Of a stretch of 59,718 nt of DNA, positions 25,914-35,121 are shown piece after piece (the first letter of the stretch is position 1; each line of letters begins with the position of its first letter). The stretch is from Methyloglobulus sp. (lineage in GTDB: Bacteria > Pseudomonadota > Gammaproteobacteria > Methylococcales > Methylomonadaceae): contig JABFQX010000018.1 in NCBI GenBank assembly GCA_013141505.1, positions 1-59,718 on the forward strand, read 5' to 3'. The translations under genes and the position numbers were made by a program. The notes below the pieces were generated by a model. The model was not told where the DNA came from. It was given only the letters and a program-made list of their open reading frames with translations, and ran no database searches.

Positions 25914-26420
25914 TTGACTTTATTCATACCCTCTGGGACACAAGTGGTTCGACAAGCTCACCACGAACGGAATCAACCACTCACCGTTCGTCTTTATGCC
26001 CCCGAGGGTACTGATACTGCCGAAGGACTTAATCAAAGTTCCCCAAAGTCTACAATCAATATGACTTACCGTTGGCCGCTGAAAGCCTGGTATTTTCTGC
26101 GAGATAGTTTGCGTTATTGTACGTGTGGCGCGTTTGGGTTGTTGATTTTGTTGGAGACAGTATTAACGGGGTTAATTGGTGGGACGAGCGATGAGTTTTT
26201 TGTTAAACAGGTACAACCTTGGGTGCAACCTATTGTCCGTCGAAAATTTTTATATTCAGACAAACCGAAAGATAAAGCCATACATCAATTAGTAGATAGG
26301 CCGATTGAATGGCTGTTCCCGCGTATTGCCATCAATCCCTCAGAGACAGTGTGGAAACCAGATATTTCGGCATTGGAGGCTGAAACTAAATTGGCAGGAC
26401 AAAGTGACTGGGTTAAGTAG
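25914..26420 (+). CDS. Middle portion of the broken pentapeptide-repeat gene
   Basis: 168 codons from a TTG with no ribosome-binding site; ATG 26061 (MTYRWPLKAWYFLRD) is an alternative start. One membrane helix (CGAFGLLILLETVLTGLIGG) is followed by a soluble segment with LVDRPIEWLFPRIAINPSE. The early part contains a repeat-derived insert (residues about 10-30). The frame is continuous with both flanking parts through single stops, so this is best seen as part of a pseudogene. Confidence 0.4.
   Translation: MTLFIPSGTQVVRQAHHERNQPLTVRLYAPEGTDTAEGLNQSSPKSTINMTYRWPLKAWYFLRDSLRYCTCGAFGLLILLETVLTGLIGGTSDEFFVKQVQPWVQPIVRRKFLYSDKPKDKAIHQLVDRPIEWLFPRIAINPSETVWKPDISALEAETKLAGQSDWVK
25943..25991. repeat. 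Dispersed-repeat insertion inside coding sequence
   Basis: GTGGTTCGACAAGCTCACCA followed by CGAACGG...CCGTTCG is a common bacterial intergenic-repeat type that rarely lies in genes. Translated, it gives VVRQAHHER, a signature of such insertions. It keeps the frame open. Confidence 0.5.
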
Positions 26421-26507
26421 TTTAATGATCAGGGCGAAGGCTTTCGACCCACTACAGGTCGTTTACGATTTATAGAACTTGAGTTCCAACATTTACCAAG
26501 AGCGCAA

Positions 26508-27422
26508 TTGTATAATGCTAGTCTCCAGGGGGCTAATCTAGCTCGCATAAAACTGCACGGAGCTAGTTTGGATTCAGCTAACTTACAGGGTGTTAATTTT
26601 ACTGGAGCTGAGTTACAACAGTCCAGTTTATCTAGCGCGCAAATGCAAAATGCAAATTTCTTTTCAGCCCAACTACAAAGTGTCGTCCTATCCCATTCCC
26701 AAATGCAAAGTGCTAACTTGATTAATGCAAAGTTACAAAATGCTAGCTTGTGGTATACACAACTTCAAGGGGCTAATCTGACTGTCGCACAATTGCAAAA
26801 TGCTAATCTTGTTCAAGCCCAACTACAGGGAGCTGTATTAATCAACACTGAATTACAAGCAGCTCATCTATATTCTTCAAATTTGAATGGAATTATTATT
26901 CAAGATATTGACTTGCGGGGTACTGAGGATGTTCCAGATGCGTCAGTATTTGGAATAAAAGGAGCAAACAATATAGTCAGTAACAAAAAGTTAATTTGGT
27001 CACTTATTGAAGAAGATGCTAACTATGTAGCTGATTTACAGGAAAGGGAGAACTATCTAGCTCGTATGAGACAGATTGAAAAAACCATACCTACTGATGA
27101 AGCTATACAGAAACTTAAGCACAATCCCACGGCTATTGCCGATTCGGCTCTTGCCGGTTTTATTGGGTTGTGCGGTTATACTTCGATAAGGGATAAGGTA
27201 TCAGCTTTACAAGGTTTTCGAATCAGTTATCGAATGCTTATACGAGGTATACCTGAATTGGAAAGCACAATCAGCGTTAAAAATAATCCAAATTATGTGC
27301 CTCTACTCACCGACATCGACCGCAAACTCTGTACCCTGCCCGAATGCGCCGACATCCGCGATGATATTGACGGCTTGAATTGCCAGCCCTTCCTGAAAGA
27401 ATCCCGAAAAATCAACAAATAA
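26508..27422 (+). CDS. Pentapeptide-repeat C-terminal portion of the broken gene
   Basis: 304 codons from a TTG without a ribosome-binding site; the frame is open further upstream to the TAG at 26418. Residues 1-140 are a right-handed quadrilateral beta-helix of A(N/S)LxxAxLQ-type pentapeptides (SLQGANLARIKLHGASLDSA and so on), unusually rich in Gln at the turn. The rest (about 160 residues) is helical with FIGLCGYTSIRDKVSALQGF and a Cys-containing end. Pentapeptide proteins have many roles; none can be chosen. Probably untranslated unless the stop is read through. Confidence 0.55.
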   Translation: MYNASLQGANLARIKLHGASLDSANLQGVNFTGAELQQSSLSSAQMQNANFFSAQLQSVVLSHSQMQSANLINAKLQNASLWYTQLQGANLTVAQLQNANLVQAQLQGAVLINTELQAAHLYSSNLNGIIIQDIDLRGTEDVPDASVFGIKGANNIVSNKKLIWSLIEEDANYVADLQERENYLARMRQIEKTIPTDEAIQKLKHNPTAIADSALAGFIGLCGYTSIRDKVSALQGFRISYRMLIRGIPELESTISVKNNPNYVPLLTDIDRKLCTLPECADIRDDIDGLNCQPFLKESRKINK

Positions 27423-27557
27423 GCAATCCTTACATGGCAATAAACTGGCGAAAGCTATTGTTTTGCTGACAATAAAATCCTACTATTCTTTACCAACCCA
27501 ATAGTAGAGTTGCTGAAAACGTCCAACCTTGATAACCATTTTTTGCAGGAAGATGCT

Positions 27558-27782
27558 ATGAACATTGAAACCATCACTGAACAGGCATTAAAGCTCGAAC
27601 CGGCTTTGCGGGCTTATGTTGCCGAAGTATTATTGGAAAGTCTGGATTATGAGGAAGATTTTGTAGTCTCCGACGCATGGCGACAAGAAATAAAGCAGCG
27701 TTGCCATGACATTGATGCCGATCCTTCCCTGCTGATTGAAGGGGAACGCTTTATGGCTGAGTTAAGACAACGTTATCTATGA
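27558..27782 (+). CDS. Antitoxin, addiction-module (Unstab_antitox) family
   Basis: 74 residues from the ATG with AGGAAG eight bases upstream. The sequence MNIETITEQALKLEPALRAYVAEVLLESL is typical of the small antitoxins paired with ParE/RelE toxins, in which the C-terminal part wraps the toxin (DAWRQEIKQRCHDID). The start at 27510 is open but has no ribosome-binding site. It overlaps the toxin by 4 bases (ATGA), the usual coupling. Confidence 0.85.
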   Translation: MNIETITEQALKLEPALRAYVAEVLLESLDYEEDFVVSDAWRQEIKQRCHDIDADPSLLIEGERFMAELRQRYL

Positions 27783-28069
27783 GGTTTTTTCTTCATCCGC
27801 AAGCGAGTGAGGAGTTAGAACAAGCGATTCAGTTTTATCAGTTACAACAAGCAGGCTTGGAAAAACGCTTTATTGAAGCGGTTGAAGATTCAATCAACCG
27901 GGTCTGCCGTAATCCGCTTATTTACCGAAAGATTGACGAGAGCGCCAGAAAATGCCGGTTGCTGCATTTTCCTTACGCTATTGTTTTTCGGGTAGCGTCA
28001 GAACGCATTGAAATTATTGCGGTTATGCATTTAAGACGGGAGCCGGATTATTGGAAGAGCCGGAAATAG
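27779..28069 (+). CDS. ParE/RelE-type toxin
   Basis: 96 residues with the family pattern: HPQASEELEQAIQFYQLQQAG helix, FIEAVEDSINRVCRNP, the strand RKCRLLHFPYAIVFRVASERIEIIAVMHLRREPDYW. The final HxxRxPxYW ending is characteristic of ParE-like toxins (gyrase poisons) more than RelE (ribosome-dependent RNases). Translationally coupled to the antitoxin. The pair is complete and probably active; 28070-28270 after it is empty. Confidence 0.87.
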   Translation: MRFFLHPQASEELEQAIQFYQLQQAGLEKRFIEAVEDSINRVCRNPLIYRKIDESARKCRLLHFPYAIVFRVASERIEIIAVMHLRREPDYWKSRK

Positions 28070-28270
28070 CAATTAGGGGTGAACGAATGGTTAATTTATT
28101 ACAGCAATGACCGGACTTATCAAGGCAAAATGTGTAATGGCAGAACACCAATGGATACTTTGGCTGGAAGAAAGACGGATTTGAGCTGAGAAAAATCTAA
28201 GCCAAGTCGAACCTGACAGACACCTGTAAAAACTGGTAACTGTCAGATCAAGTATGAGCTACATTTAAGG

Positions 28271-28786
28271 CTAATTTTTTTCTGGATTCAAAACGACGAT
28301 TTCAACGCGGCGATTTTTTGCCTGGCCTTCTGCATTCGGGCTGCCATCGGGCTTGTTGTTTTCTGCGATAGGACGGGTTTCACCATAACCGGCTGTTTTC
28401 AGCCTTTCCGCTTTTACTTTATTAGTTAACAATTCTTGATAAACCGTTTTGGCACGCTGTTCGGAAAGGTTTTGGTTGTATTCGTCTGTGCCGTTAGAAT
28501 CTGTATGGCCTTCAAGCGAGATCATTCTTTTTTCAACACCTGAATCATTCAACAAGGAGGCAATATCGCGTACCTTTAATGCGGCGTCAGGTACCAAGAC
28601 ATACTTATCGGACTCAAAAAACAAACCAGGAAAAAAAACAATGACTCCCTGAGTTCGCTCTTCCGTTTCAAACCCTTTAGATGCAAACGCATCCCGAAGC
28701 TCTTGGTTGGTCGTTGCACAACCGCTCAATATTGAAATAGCAATAAGATTTACTGCTACAGCCTTAAGAAGAGAAAATAAGTGCAT
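28271..28786 (-). CDS. OmpA-family peptidoglycan-associated lipoprotein
   Basis: 171 residues. Lipobox LSGC at about residue 22 after a hydrophobic signal, then an OmpA C-terminal domain with MISLEGHTDSNGTDEYN, LSEQRAKTVYQELL and GYGETRPIAENNKPDG...NRRVEIV, the peptidoglycan-binding consensus. It probably anchors the outer membrane to the cell wall. AGGA lies 8 bases before the ATG. It stands alone, followed upstream by a MITE at 28866. Confidence 0.9.
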   Translation of the reverse strand: MHLFSLLKAVAVNLIAISILSGCATTNQELRDAFASKGFETEERTQGVIVFFPGLFFESDKYVLVPDAALKVRDIASLLNDSGVEKRMISLEGHTDSNGTDEYNQNLSEQRAKTVYQELLTNKVKAERLKTAGYGETRPIAENNKPDGSPNAEGQAKNRRVEIVVLNPEKN

Positions 28787-28865
28787 GATATTATCCTAAA
28801 AATATGTTGATTGATTAACGGTTATGTTGTTAATTTTTAATAAGCAATGGGTTATTGGTTTCTAT

Positions 28866-28989
28866 TGATCCGGCCTTATGAAGTATTAATTTTCCTTCGG
28901 CTTCGCTCAGGGAACGCAGCGGTAACGCGCCCTGTGCGAAGCCGAAGGGTATCGCAACTACTTCAAGCATTAAAAGGCCGGATCTATAA
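28866..28989. mobile_element. Family A MITE-like element, best preserved copy
   Basis: TGATCCGGCCTTATGAAG at the left and AAAGGCCGGATCTATAA at the right are inverted ends; inside are CCTTCGGCTTCGCTCAGGGA and GCGAAGCCGAAGGG. About 124 bp with no coding capacity. It separates two minus-strand genes. Confidence 0.75.
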
Positions 28990-29025
28990 CTGGCATGGCC
29001 AACAAAAATCCCACTTAGTCGCTAA

Positions 29026-29586
29026 TTATTTGAGCATTTCCGAAGGTGAAATTTCTATATCTTCCTCCTGTATTTTTGGTTTTGTTTTTTTAGCATAAAA
29101 CACTTTTACCTTGTATGGCTTTGGTTTTACGCTACGTGATTTATGAGAGACCGTTGTAGCGTTATGTTCACTATGCCGTGTTTGCGTCACGATGGGTTTA
29201 TGTTCATTCGTAAAAAAAGCAATGGCAACACCTTTTACATGGACGACATTGGCAATCCCCTTGTTGCCATTTTCTTTATGTTCTTCAATGACGGTTTCGA
29301 TAATCGCCCCTACGTCATCACCGTATTTTTCTAGTGCTGCGTTTTTTAGCGCGTCTATGGCCTTTTGTTTTTGGTCGGCCGCTTTATCGGAACTGGAGTC
29401 ACTCGTCAATGTGTATTCGATAGCGCCTAAAGTGATGTAGCCTTTATAAGCATTGTCGTCCTGTTCAGGTATTTTTTTCTTAGCGGCGGGCTGAAGCGCT
29501 TGATCGGTACGGACAACATTTTGTTCAGCACAATTCATAGCGAGTAATGCACTGAGTAGTGTGAACAATAATCTTGTAAGCTTCAT
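29026..29586 (-). CDS. Exported protein of unknown function
   Basis: 186 residues. The N-terminus MKLTRLLFTLLSALLAMNCAE is a signal sequence; the cysteine at 19 could be lipidated, but Asn at the -1 position is atypical, so cleavage by signal peptidase I is also possible. The middle contains an Ala/Lys-rich helix (AADQKQKAIDALKNAALEKYG) and a strand-rich part (GIANVVHVKGVAIAFF) resembling small YbjQ- or lipoprotein-like folds; the end is basic. I do not recognise a family. Confidence 0.6.
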   Translation of the reverse strand: MKLTRLLFTLLSALLAMNCAEQNVVRTDQALQPAAKKKIPEQDDNAYKGYITLGAIEYTLTSDSSSDKAADQKQKAIDALKNAALEKYGDDVGAIIETVIEEHKENGNKGIANVVHVKGVAIAFFTNEHKPIVTQTRHSEHNATTVSHKSRSVKPKPYKVKVFYAKKTKPKIQEEDIEISPSEMLK

Positions 29587-30346
29587 AGGTGCTTAAAGCG
29601 TAGTAGTTGAGCGATGGGTATAAAAAGTATTATCACTTACGTTAGGTATCCTTGAGTTTTTAGTATTTATACGATTTATTGTGTTGTATATACCAAGCTG
29701 TTAACGATTAAGATTGCATTCTTGCTGTCGCCATATAGCGTAATAAATTCAAATAAAATCAAAAATAAACAATGTGTTAGCGCTTATTCTTGTATTAATG
29801 TTTTCATGTGTTTTTTACAAGAAATCAATTCTTGACTTAACTCATAAACCAGCTATGGGCGGGGACTATAACCGAATCCAGCCGTCATAGAAATAGGTAG
29901 TATTACGGATACCTTGGTAGAATCAATTTCTATAGGAACCCTCGAAATACCGTTAAAATTCAAACCGTCACTAAATTAAGAAACAGCACAGCCATAAAGT
30001 TCCGTTGATCCTGCTTAATAAAATGGTTTTTTTACGCTGGAACGGCTTAATCTAGCAATTTTAGGCGCATACACGCCTGTTAAAACACAAATGCCGACTT
30101 TAAGCCGCGTTTTCAAACAGCATAAACGGCGTATATTGTGGGTGGCTGCTTTTAAATGAAGTTGCAATGTGGCACGAAGCAAACCAATGCAACGAAGAGA
30201 TAAGGCGAAGGGAAGCAACATCGTTCTTGGCGGTTTATTATTCCGTTGTCTATTTTCTGCTTATTTCAGATTCAGGTTATAATAAGACCGGATTTTAAAA
30301 TTTATCACAATACTAAGCAATACAAGAGGATCAACCCGAACACAAT
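29587..30346. other. 760-bp non-coding stretch upstream of miaB
   Basis: Very AT-rich from 29640 to 29830. No frame above 70 codons has a ribosome-binding site and none resembles a protein. The segment 30000-30230 is less AT-rich and could hold a decayed gene or an unannotated RNA, but I see no diagnostic structure. A TATAAT box is at 30278. Confidence 0.4.
30278..30283 (+). promoter_or_regulatory. Likely -10 box for the miaB operon
   Basis: TATAAT about 64 bases before the miaB ATG. A TTCTGC stretch at a suitable distance is only a half match to -35, so strength and exact start are uncertain. Confidence 0.35.
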
Positions 30347-31702
30347 ATGACGCAAAAATTATATATTCAGACTAACGGCTGTCAGATGAACGAGTACGAC
30401 TCTGACAAAATGCGTGATGTCCTGCATGCCTCACATGGTTTTGAATTGATTGATGACCCCAAACAGGCCGATGTTTTGTTGCTCAATACCTGTTCAATCC
30501 GGGAAAAAGCGCAGGAAAAAGTGTTTTCGGCATTGGGCAAGTGGCGCAAGATTAAAGCGAAACGTCCTGATGTCATTATTGGTGTCGGTGGTTGTGTTGC
30601 TAGCCAGGAAGGCTCTGCCATCCAAAAACGTGCGCCTTATGTGGATATAGTCTTCGGCCCGCAAACCCTGCATCGGCTTCCGCAATTGCTGGATGAAGCC
30701 CGGTCTAAACATCACCCCGTCGTTGACATAAGTTTCCCTGAAATTGAAAAATTTGATGCCTTGCCCGAACCCCGGGCAGAAGGTCCGAAAGCCTTTGTGT
30801 CTGTGATGGAAGGTTGTAGTAAATATTGTACGTTTTGTGTGGTGCCTTATACCCGTGGCGAAGAAATCAGCCGTCCTTTGAATGACGTAATTGCCGAAAT
30901 TACTTCGCTGGCAAAGCAAGGCGTTAGGGAAATCAATCTGTTAGGGCAGAATGTCAATGCTTATCGTGGCGAAATGGAGGATGGTGAGATTGCCGATTTT
31001 GCTTTGCTCCTGCACTATGTCGCCGCCGTAAAAGGTATAGACCGGATTCGTTTTACCACCTCACACCCTGTCGAATTTACCGACAACTTGATTGAAGCAT
31101 TTGCCGAAATTCCGCAGTTGGTCGATCACTTGCATTTACCTGTGCAAAGCGGCAGCGATCATGTCCTTAAGATGATGAAGCGCGGACATAGCCGTGCTGA
31201 TTATATTGAAAAGATCCGAAAGCTAAGGCTAGTCAGGCCTAATATCAGCCTGTCTTCGGATTTCATCATCGGTTTTCCTGGCGAGACCGATAAAGAATTT
31301 GAAGAAACGATGGCGTTCATTGATGAAGTTGGTTTTGATTTGTCATTCAGTTTTATTTATAGCCAAAGGCCAGGTACGCCAGCGGCCGATTTGCCTGATG
31401 ATGTGTCGCAGGAAGTTAAAAAACAGCGCCTAGAACGTTTCCAAAACCGCATTCATGATATGACAATGGCTATTTCGCAAAGCATGATTGGCACAGTACA
31501 AACAGTTTTGGTCGAAGGGCAATCCAAGAAAAATCCTTTACAAATGCAGGGCAGGACGGAAAATAACCGTGTTGTCAATTTTATAGGCCATCCAAGATTG
31601 GCCGGACAATTTGTGGATGTACTGATTGCCGAAGCCCTACCCAATTCACTACGAGGCCGAATAGTTGAAGTCCCCGTCAATAAACAACTTTCTTATGCTT
31701 AA
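30347..31702 (+). CDS. miaB: tRNA-2-methylthio-N6-isopentenyladenosine37 synthase MiaB
   Basis: 451 residues. The N-terminal UPF0004 domain has three cluster cysteines (TNGC12QMNEYD, LLNTC49SIREKA, GVGGC83VA); the radical SAM motif CSKYCTFC falls at C157, C161 and C164, the same numbering as E. coli MiaB. The C-terminal TRAM domain ([19 protein letters not shown]) binds tRNA. It adds the methylthio group to i6A37. First gene of the block miaB-ybeZ-ybeY-ybeX, with 3 bases to the next gene. Confidence 0.97.
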   Translation: MTQKLYIQTNGCQMNEYDSDKMRDVLHASHGFELIDDPKQADVLLLNTCSIREKAQEKVFSALGKWRKIKAKRPDVIIGVGGCVASQEGSAIQKRAPYVDIVFGPQTLHRLPQLLDEARSKHHPVVDISFPEIEKFDALPEPRAEGPKAFVSVMEGCSKYCTFCVVPYTRGEEISRPLNDVIAEITSLAKQGVREINLLGQNVNAYRGEMEDGEIADFALLLHYVAAVKGIDRIRFTTSHPVEFTDNLIEAFAEIPQLVDHLHLPVQSGSDHVLKMMKRGHSRADYIEKIRKLRLVRPNISLSSDFIIGFPGETDKEFEETMAFIDEVGFDLSFSFIYSQRPGTPAADLPDDVSQEVKKQRLERFQNRIHDMTMAISQSMIGTVQTVLVEGQSKKNPLQMQGRTENNRVVNFIGHPRLAGQFVDVLIAEALPNSLRGRIVEVPVNKQLSYA

Positions 31703-31705
31703 TTC

Positions 31706-32680
31706 ATGATCTCACAGGAAATTTCCCTGACCCCAGTCGACAATGCTCGATTATCCAATTTTTGCGGACACTTCGATGCTCACTTAAAACAAATTGAAAG
31801 CCGCCTTCAAGTCGAAATTGCCAATCGTGGCAACCAATTCAAGGTGACCGGTTTGGAAGGCTCCGTTAAAGCGGCTTGTGTCGTTATGCAGAAACTGTTT
31901 GAAAGTACCGAAAAAGAAGAGCTGACAGCAGAGCAAATCCATTTGGCGATGCAAGATGCGACCATTGATGACTTGTTGGCGGATAAGCAGCAGGTCGATG
32001 AACAGCCTGTCGCCATCAAAACCAAGTACGGATTGATAAAGGGCAGGGGGAAAAATCAGCAGGATTACCTGAAAAAAATCGTCTCACATGACATCAATTT
32101 CGGCGTAGGCCCCGCAGGGACCGGCAAGACATTCCTGGCAGTCGCGTGTGCAATTGAAGCCCTGCAATCCGAAAAAGTCAGGAAAATCATCTTGGTACGT
32201 CCTGCGGTAGAAGCCGGAGAAAAACTGGGCTTTTTACCGGGCGATATGGCACAAAAGGTTGATCCTTACTTGCGGCCTTTGTACGATGCCTTATACGATA
32301 TGTTAGGCTTGGAACGGGTTGAGAAAATGATCGACCGGGGCATTATTGAGGTAGCACCGTTGGCTTTTATGCGCGGCAGGACGTTGAACGATTCGTTCAT
32401 CATCTTGGATGAGGCACAAAACACCACGGTCGAGCAAATTAAAATGTTCCTGACCCGCGTCGGTTTTGGTTCAACGGTGGTAGTCACGGGCGACATCACC
32501 CAGATTGATTTGCCGTCCGAAAAAATGTCCGGCTTGCGGCATGTGCTGGAGGTTTTGAGAGATGTTGAAGGTATCAGCTTTACCTTCTTTTCCGTGCGCG
32601 ATGTGGTCAGGCATCCTTTAGTGCAACGCATCGTTAGTGCCTATGAAGCCTACGAGAAAAAAACTAAAACCGAACAATGA
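31706..32680 (+). CDS. ybeZ: PhoH-like ATPase YbeZ
   Basis: 324 residues. Walker A GPAGTGKTFLA near residue 137 and Walker B FIILDEAQNTT belong to the PhoH domain; the N-terminal 100 residues resemble a KH-like extension. YbeZ works with the RNase YbeY in rRNA processing. Its stop overlaps the ybeY start by 4 bases. Length and motifs are canonical. Confidence 0.95.
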   Translation: MISQEISLTPVDNARLSNFCGHFDAHLKQIESRLQVEIANRGNQFKVTGLEGSVKAACVVMQKLFESTEKEELTAEQIHLAMQDATIDDLLADKQQVDEQPVAIKTKYGLIKGRGKNQQDYLKKIVSHDINFGVGPAGTGKTFLAVACAIEALQSEKVRKIILVRPAVEAGEKLGFLPGDMAQKVDPYLRPLYDALYDMLGLERVEKMIDRGIIEVAPLAFMRGRTLNDSFIILDEAQNTTVEQIKMFLTRVGFGSTVVVTGDITQIDLPSEKMSGLRHVLEVLRDVEGISFTFFSVRDVVRHPLVQRIVSAYEAYEKKTKTEQ

Positions 32681-33138
32681 ATCATATCGAGATTCAAACG
32701 GTATTCAGATCCCCAGGCCAACCATCGGCCGCGCAAATACAGCGTTGGGTTGATGCGGTATTGCAAGGCGAACACCAAGATACCGAGATTGTCGTGCGTA
32801 TTGTCGATGAACAGGAAAGCGCACAACTCAATTGCCAGTATCGTCAAAAAAATGCACCAACTAACATCTTAAGTTTTCCGGTCGAAATACCGGAAGGTAT
32901 CGACCTGAATCTATTGGGCGATTTGGTGATTTGCGCGCCGGTGCTGGAACGTGAAGCCCTCGAACAAGGCAAGCCATTAAGCCATCATTGGGCGCATATC
33001 TTAATCCACGGAGTCCTTCATTTGCTCGGCTATGACCATATCAATGATGATGAGGCCAACGTGATGGAGACTAAAGAAATCAGCGTCTTGTCTACACTAA
33101 ATATTCTTAACCCTTACCTAGAGGCAACCCAGCCATGA
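32677..33138 (+). CDS. ybeY: Endoribonuclease YbeY
   Basis: 153 residues. The zinc site is the HxxxHxxGxDH motif (HGVLHLLGYDH), preceded by TNILSFPVE and LLGDLVICAPV. YbeY is a single-strand-specific endoribonuclease needed for 16S rRNA 3'-end maturation and ribosome quality control. Overlaps both neighbours by 4 bases, so the three ybe genes are translationally coupled. Confidence 0.96.
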   Translation: MNHIEIQTVFRSPGQPSAAQIQRWVDAVLQGEHQDTEIVVRIVDEQESAQLNCQYRQKNAPTNILSFPVEIPEGIDLNLLGDLVICAPVLEREALEQGKPLSHHWAHILIHGVLHLLGYDHINDDEANVMETKEISVLSTLNILNPYLEATQP

Positions 33139-33974
33139 GTGACGACAAACCTCCTAGTAGTACTCAACGGAGACGCTGGGTCGATAGAATCAGCCAACTG
33201 TTTTCTGGCGAACCACAGGATGTTGAGGACTTGCTGGAAATATTAAGGGAAGCCAGGGCGAACCGGCTGCTCGATACCGATACCCTGACTATGATCGAAG
33301 GCGTTCTGCAGGTCAACCAACTGCGGGTACGGGACATCATGATACCGCGCGTGCAAATGGTGGTGGTTCCTAATGATGCCGAATTGGATACGATCATTCC
33401 TTTGGTGACGGAATTCAATCATTCCCGTTATCCCGTCATTGACGGCGACCGCAGCAAAGTCGTCGGTATTTTGCTTGCCAAAGATTTATTGGCGCATTTG
33501 TCCAGGAACAGCAATGTGCTGGTTAAGGACATCATGCGTAGCGCCTATGTGGTGCCTGAAAGTAAACGCTTGAATGTGTTGCTGAAAGAATTGCGTACCA
33601 ATGGCAATCACATGGCGATGGTAGTCGATGAATACGGCCAGACGGCGGGTCTGGTGTCCATCGAAGATGTCCTTGAGCAAATCGTCGGCGAGATAGAGGA
33701 CGAACATGATGAGCAAGAAGACGAAGGTTACATTTTTCGCCGCAACGACCATGAATACATGATAAAGGCGTTAACCCCGATTGAAGAGTTTGACGATTAT
33801 TTTCAGACTCAGTTAGCCACAGATGAGTACGACACGCTGGGTGGTTTTATTGTCAGCCAGTTGGAGCACATGCCCAAGAAAGGTGAAACGCTGGTGGTTG
33901 ATAAAATGCGTTTTGAAGTGATCCGCGCTGACACCCGAAGAGTTCATCTCATTAAACTAAAAATCATTGAGTAA
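33135..33974 (+). CDS. ybeX: CorC/YbeX family CBS-domain protein
   Basis: 279 residues. Two CBS motifs (RDIMIPRVQMVVV and VKDIMRSAYVVPESKR, about residues 65-180) are followed by a CorC_HlyC C-terminal domain (EYDTLGGFIVSQLEHMPKKGE). No transmembrane segment. The family is linked to magnesium/cobalt efflux and, with YbeY and YbeZ, to ribosome metabolism. In E. coli lnt follows; here galE follows after 11 bases. Confidence 0.93.
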   Translation: MSDDKPPSSTQRRRWVDRISQLFSGEPQDVEDLLEILREARANRLLDTDTLTMIEGVLQVNQLRVRDIMIPRVQMVVVPNDAELDTIIPLVTEFNHSRYPVIDGDRSKVVGILLAKDLLAHLSRNSNVLVKDIMRSAYVVPESKRLNVLLKELRTNGNHMAMVVDEYGQTAGLVSIEDVLEQIVGEIEDEHDEQEDEGYIFRRNDHEYMIKALTPIEEFDDYFQTQLATDEYDTLGGFIVSQLEHMPKKGETLVVDKMRFEVIRADTRRVHLIKLKIIE

Positions 33975-33985
33975 GAAGGAATTAT

Positions 33986-35032
33986 ATGGCGAATACCATA
34001 TTGGTGACGGGCGGTGCAGGTTATATCGGTAGCCACGCGTGTCTCGAACTGTTGCAAGCAGGTTATCAGGTTGTTGTGGTCGATAATCTGGCGAACAGCA
34101 AACTAGAGTCTTTGAAGCGGGTTCAGGAAATAACCGGTAAATCATTGGCGTTTTATCAGGTTGATATCCGTGACCACGATGCACTAGCAGATGTATTTGC
34201 CAAAGAGTCGATCAATGCTGTTATCCATTTTGCCGGCCTCAAAGCGGTGGGCGAATCCTGCGAACAACCGCAAATGTATTATCACAATAATGTTTATGGC
34301 ACCTTGGTGCTGACGCAAGTGATGGCAGAATCGAATGTTAAACAACTGGTATTTAGTTCATCGGCCACCGTTTACGGTGCGGCTGAACAAGTCCAGTATA
34401 CCGAAGACTTGCCGATAGGCGCGATCAACCCTTATGGCCGGACTAAGGCGATGGTTGAAGACATCCTCAGGGACTTATCGGCATCCGACAGTCTTAAACC
34501 AAGCCAATCGCCTTGGAAAATTGCCGTATTGCGGTATTTTAACCCTATTGGTGCCCATGAAAGCGGTAGGATTGGTGAAGATCCCAATGGCATACCCAAT
34601 AATCTCATGCCTTATGTCACCCAGGTTGCTATTGGTAAGTTGGCGCAATTATCGGTATTCGGTGACGATTATCCAACGCCAGATGGCACTGGCATTCGGG
34701 ATTACATTCATGTGGTTGATCTGGTCAAAGGGCATATTAAAGCCATTGAAGCCCTGCAAAGCGAAAAGTTCGCCGATGGTGGCTGCAAAGCCTATAACTT
34801 GGGGGCGGGCAAAGGCTGTAGCGTACTAGAAATTATTAATACATTTGAAAAAGTCACCGGTCGAAAAGTCAATTACAAAATGGCACCCAGACGGGCGGGC
34901 GATTTGGCAGAATATTTTGCCGATCCGGCTTTAGCGCTTAGGGAATTAAACTGGAAAGTTGAAAAAAACCTGGAAGATATGGCCGCAGATACCTGGAACT
35001 GGCAAGTCAATAATCCGCAAGGTTATAACTGA
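33986..35032 (+). CDS. galE: UDP-glucose 4-epimerase
   Basis: 348 residues. NAD-binding GGAGYIGSHACLELL, the catalytic SSSATVYG serine/threonine and the YGRTK tyrosine-lysine pair, then NPIGAHESGRIGEDPNGIPN and the substrate-binding GDDYPTPDGTGIRDYIHV segment typical of GalE. Interconverts UDP-glucose and UDP-galactose for glycan synthesis. AAGGA ribosome-binding site; probably the last gene of the miaB transcript. Confidence 0.95.
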   Translation: MANTILVTGGAGYIGSHACLELLQAGYQVVVVDNLANSKLESLKRVQEITGKSLAFYQVDIRDHDALADVFAKESINAVIHFAGLKAVGESCEQPQMYYHNNVYGTLVLTQVMAESNVKQLVFSSSATVYGAAEQVQYTEDLPIGAINPYGRTKAMVEDILRDLSASDSLKPSQSPWKIAVLRYFNPIGAHESGRIGEDPNGIPNNLMPYVTQVAIGKLAQLSVFGDDYPTPDGTGIRDYIHVVDLVKGHIKAIEALQSEKFADGGCKAYNLGAGKGCSVLEIINTFEKVTGRKVNYKMAPRRAGDLAEYFADPALALRELNWKVEKNLEDMAADTWNWQVNNPQGYN

Positions 35033-35121
35033 CCCATTTTTAAGGTTTTTATTTGTCAAAGCTGGCGGTGTCGGGCGATTTTGATTCGAACTCCAAAGTA
35101 CCCGCACCACTTCACGTGATG

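Larger units (their letters stand above)
25284..27422 (+). pseudogene. Decayed membrane / pentapeptide-repeat protein, one frame with two in-frame stops
   Basis: Three reading frames at 25284, 25914 and 26508 are all in the same phase and read through each other: ...GVAIR-TAA-NEQSKEIL... and ...SDWVK-TAG-FNDQGEGF...HLPRAQLYNASLQ. There is no frameshift. The composite (about 712 codons) would be an N-terminal multi-helix membrane part, a linker carrying an inserted repeat (VVRQAHHERNQ), a helix, a pentapeptide-repeat domain and a C-terminal helical domain. Two nonsense mutations in an ancestral single gene is the simplest reading; stop-codon read-through or split genes are less likely alternatives. 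The later two parts have no ATG-plus-ribosome-binding site at their apparent start. Confidence 0.65.

Noticed and set aside
30015-30221. 68-codon minus-strand frame upstream of miaB
   Set aside because: Biased composition, no ribosome-binding site and no recognisable motif.
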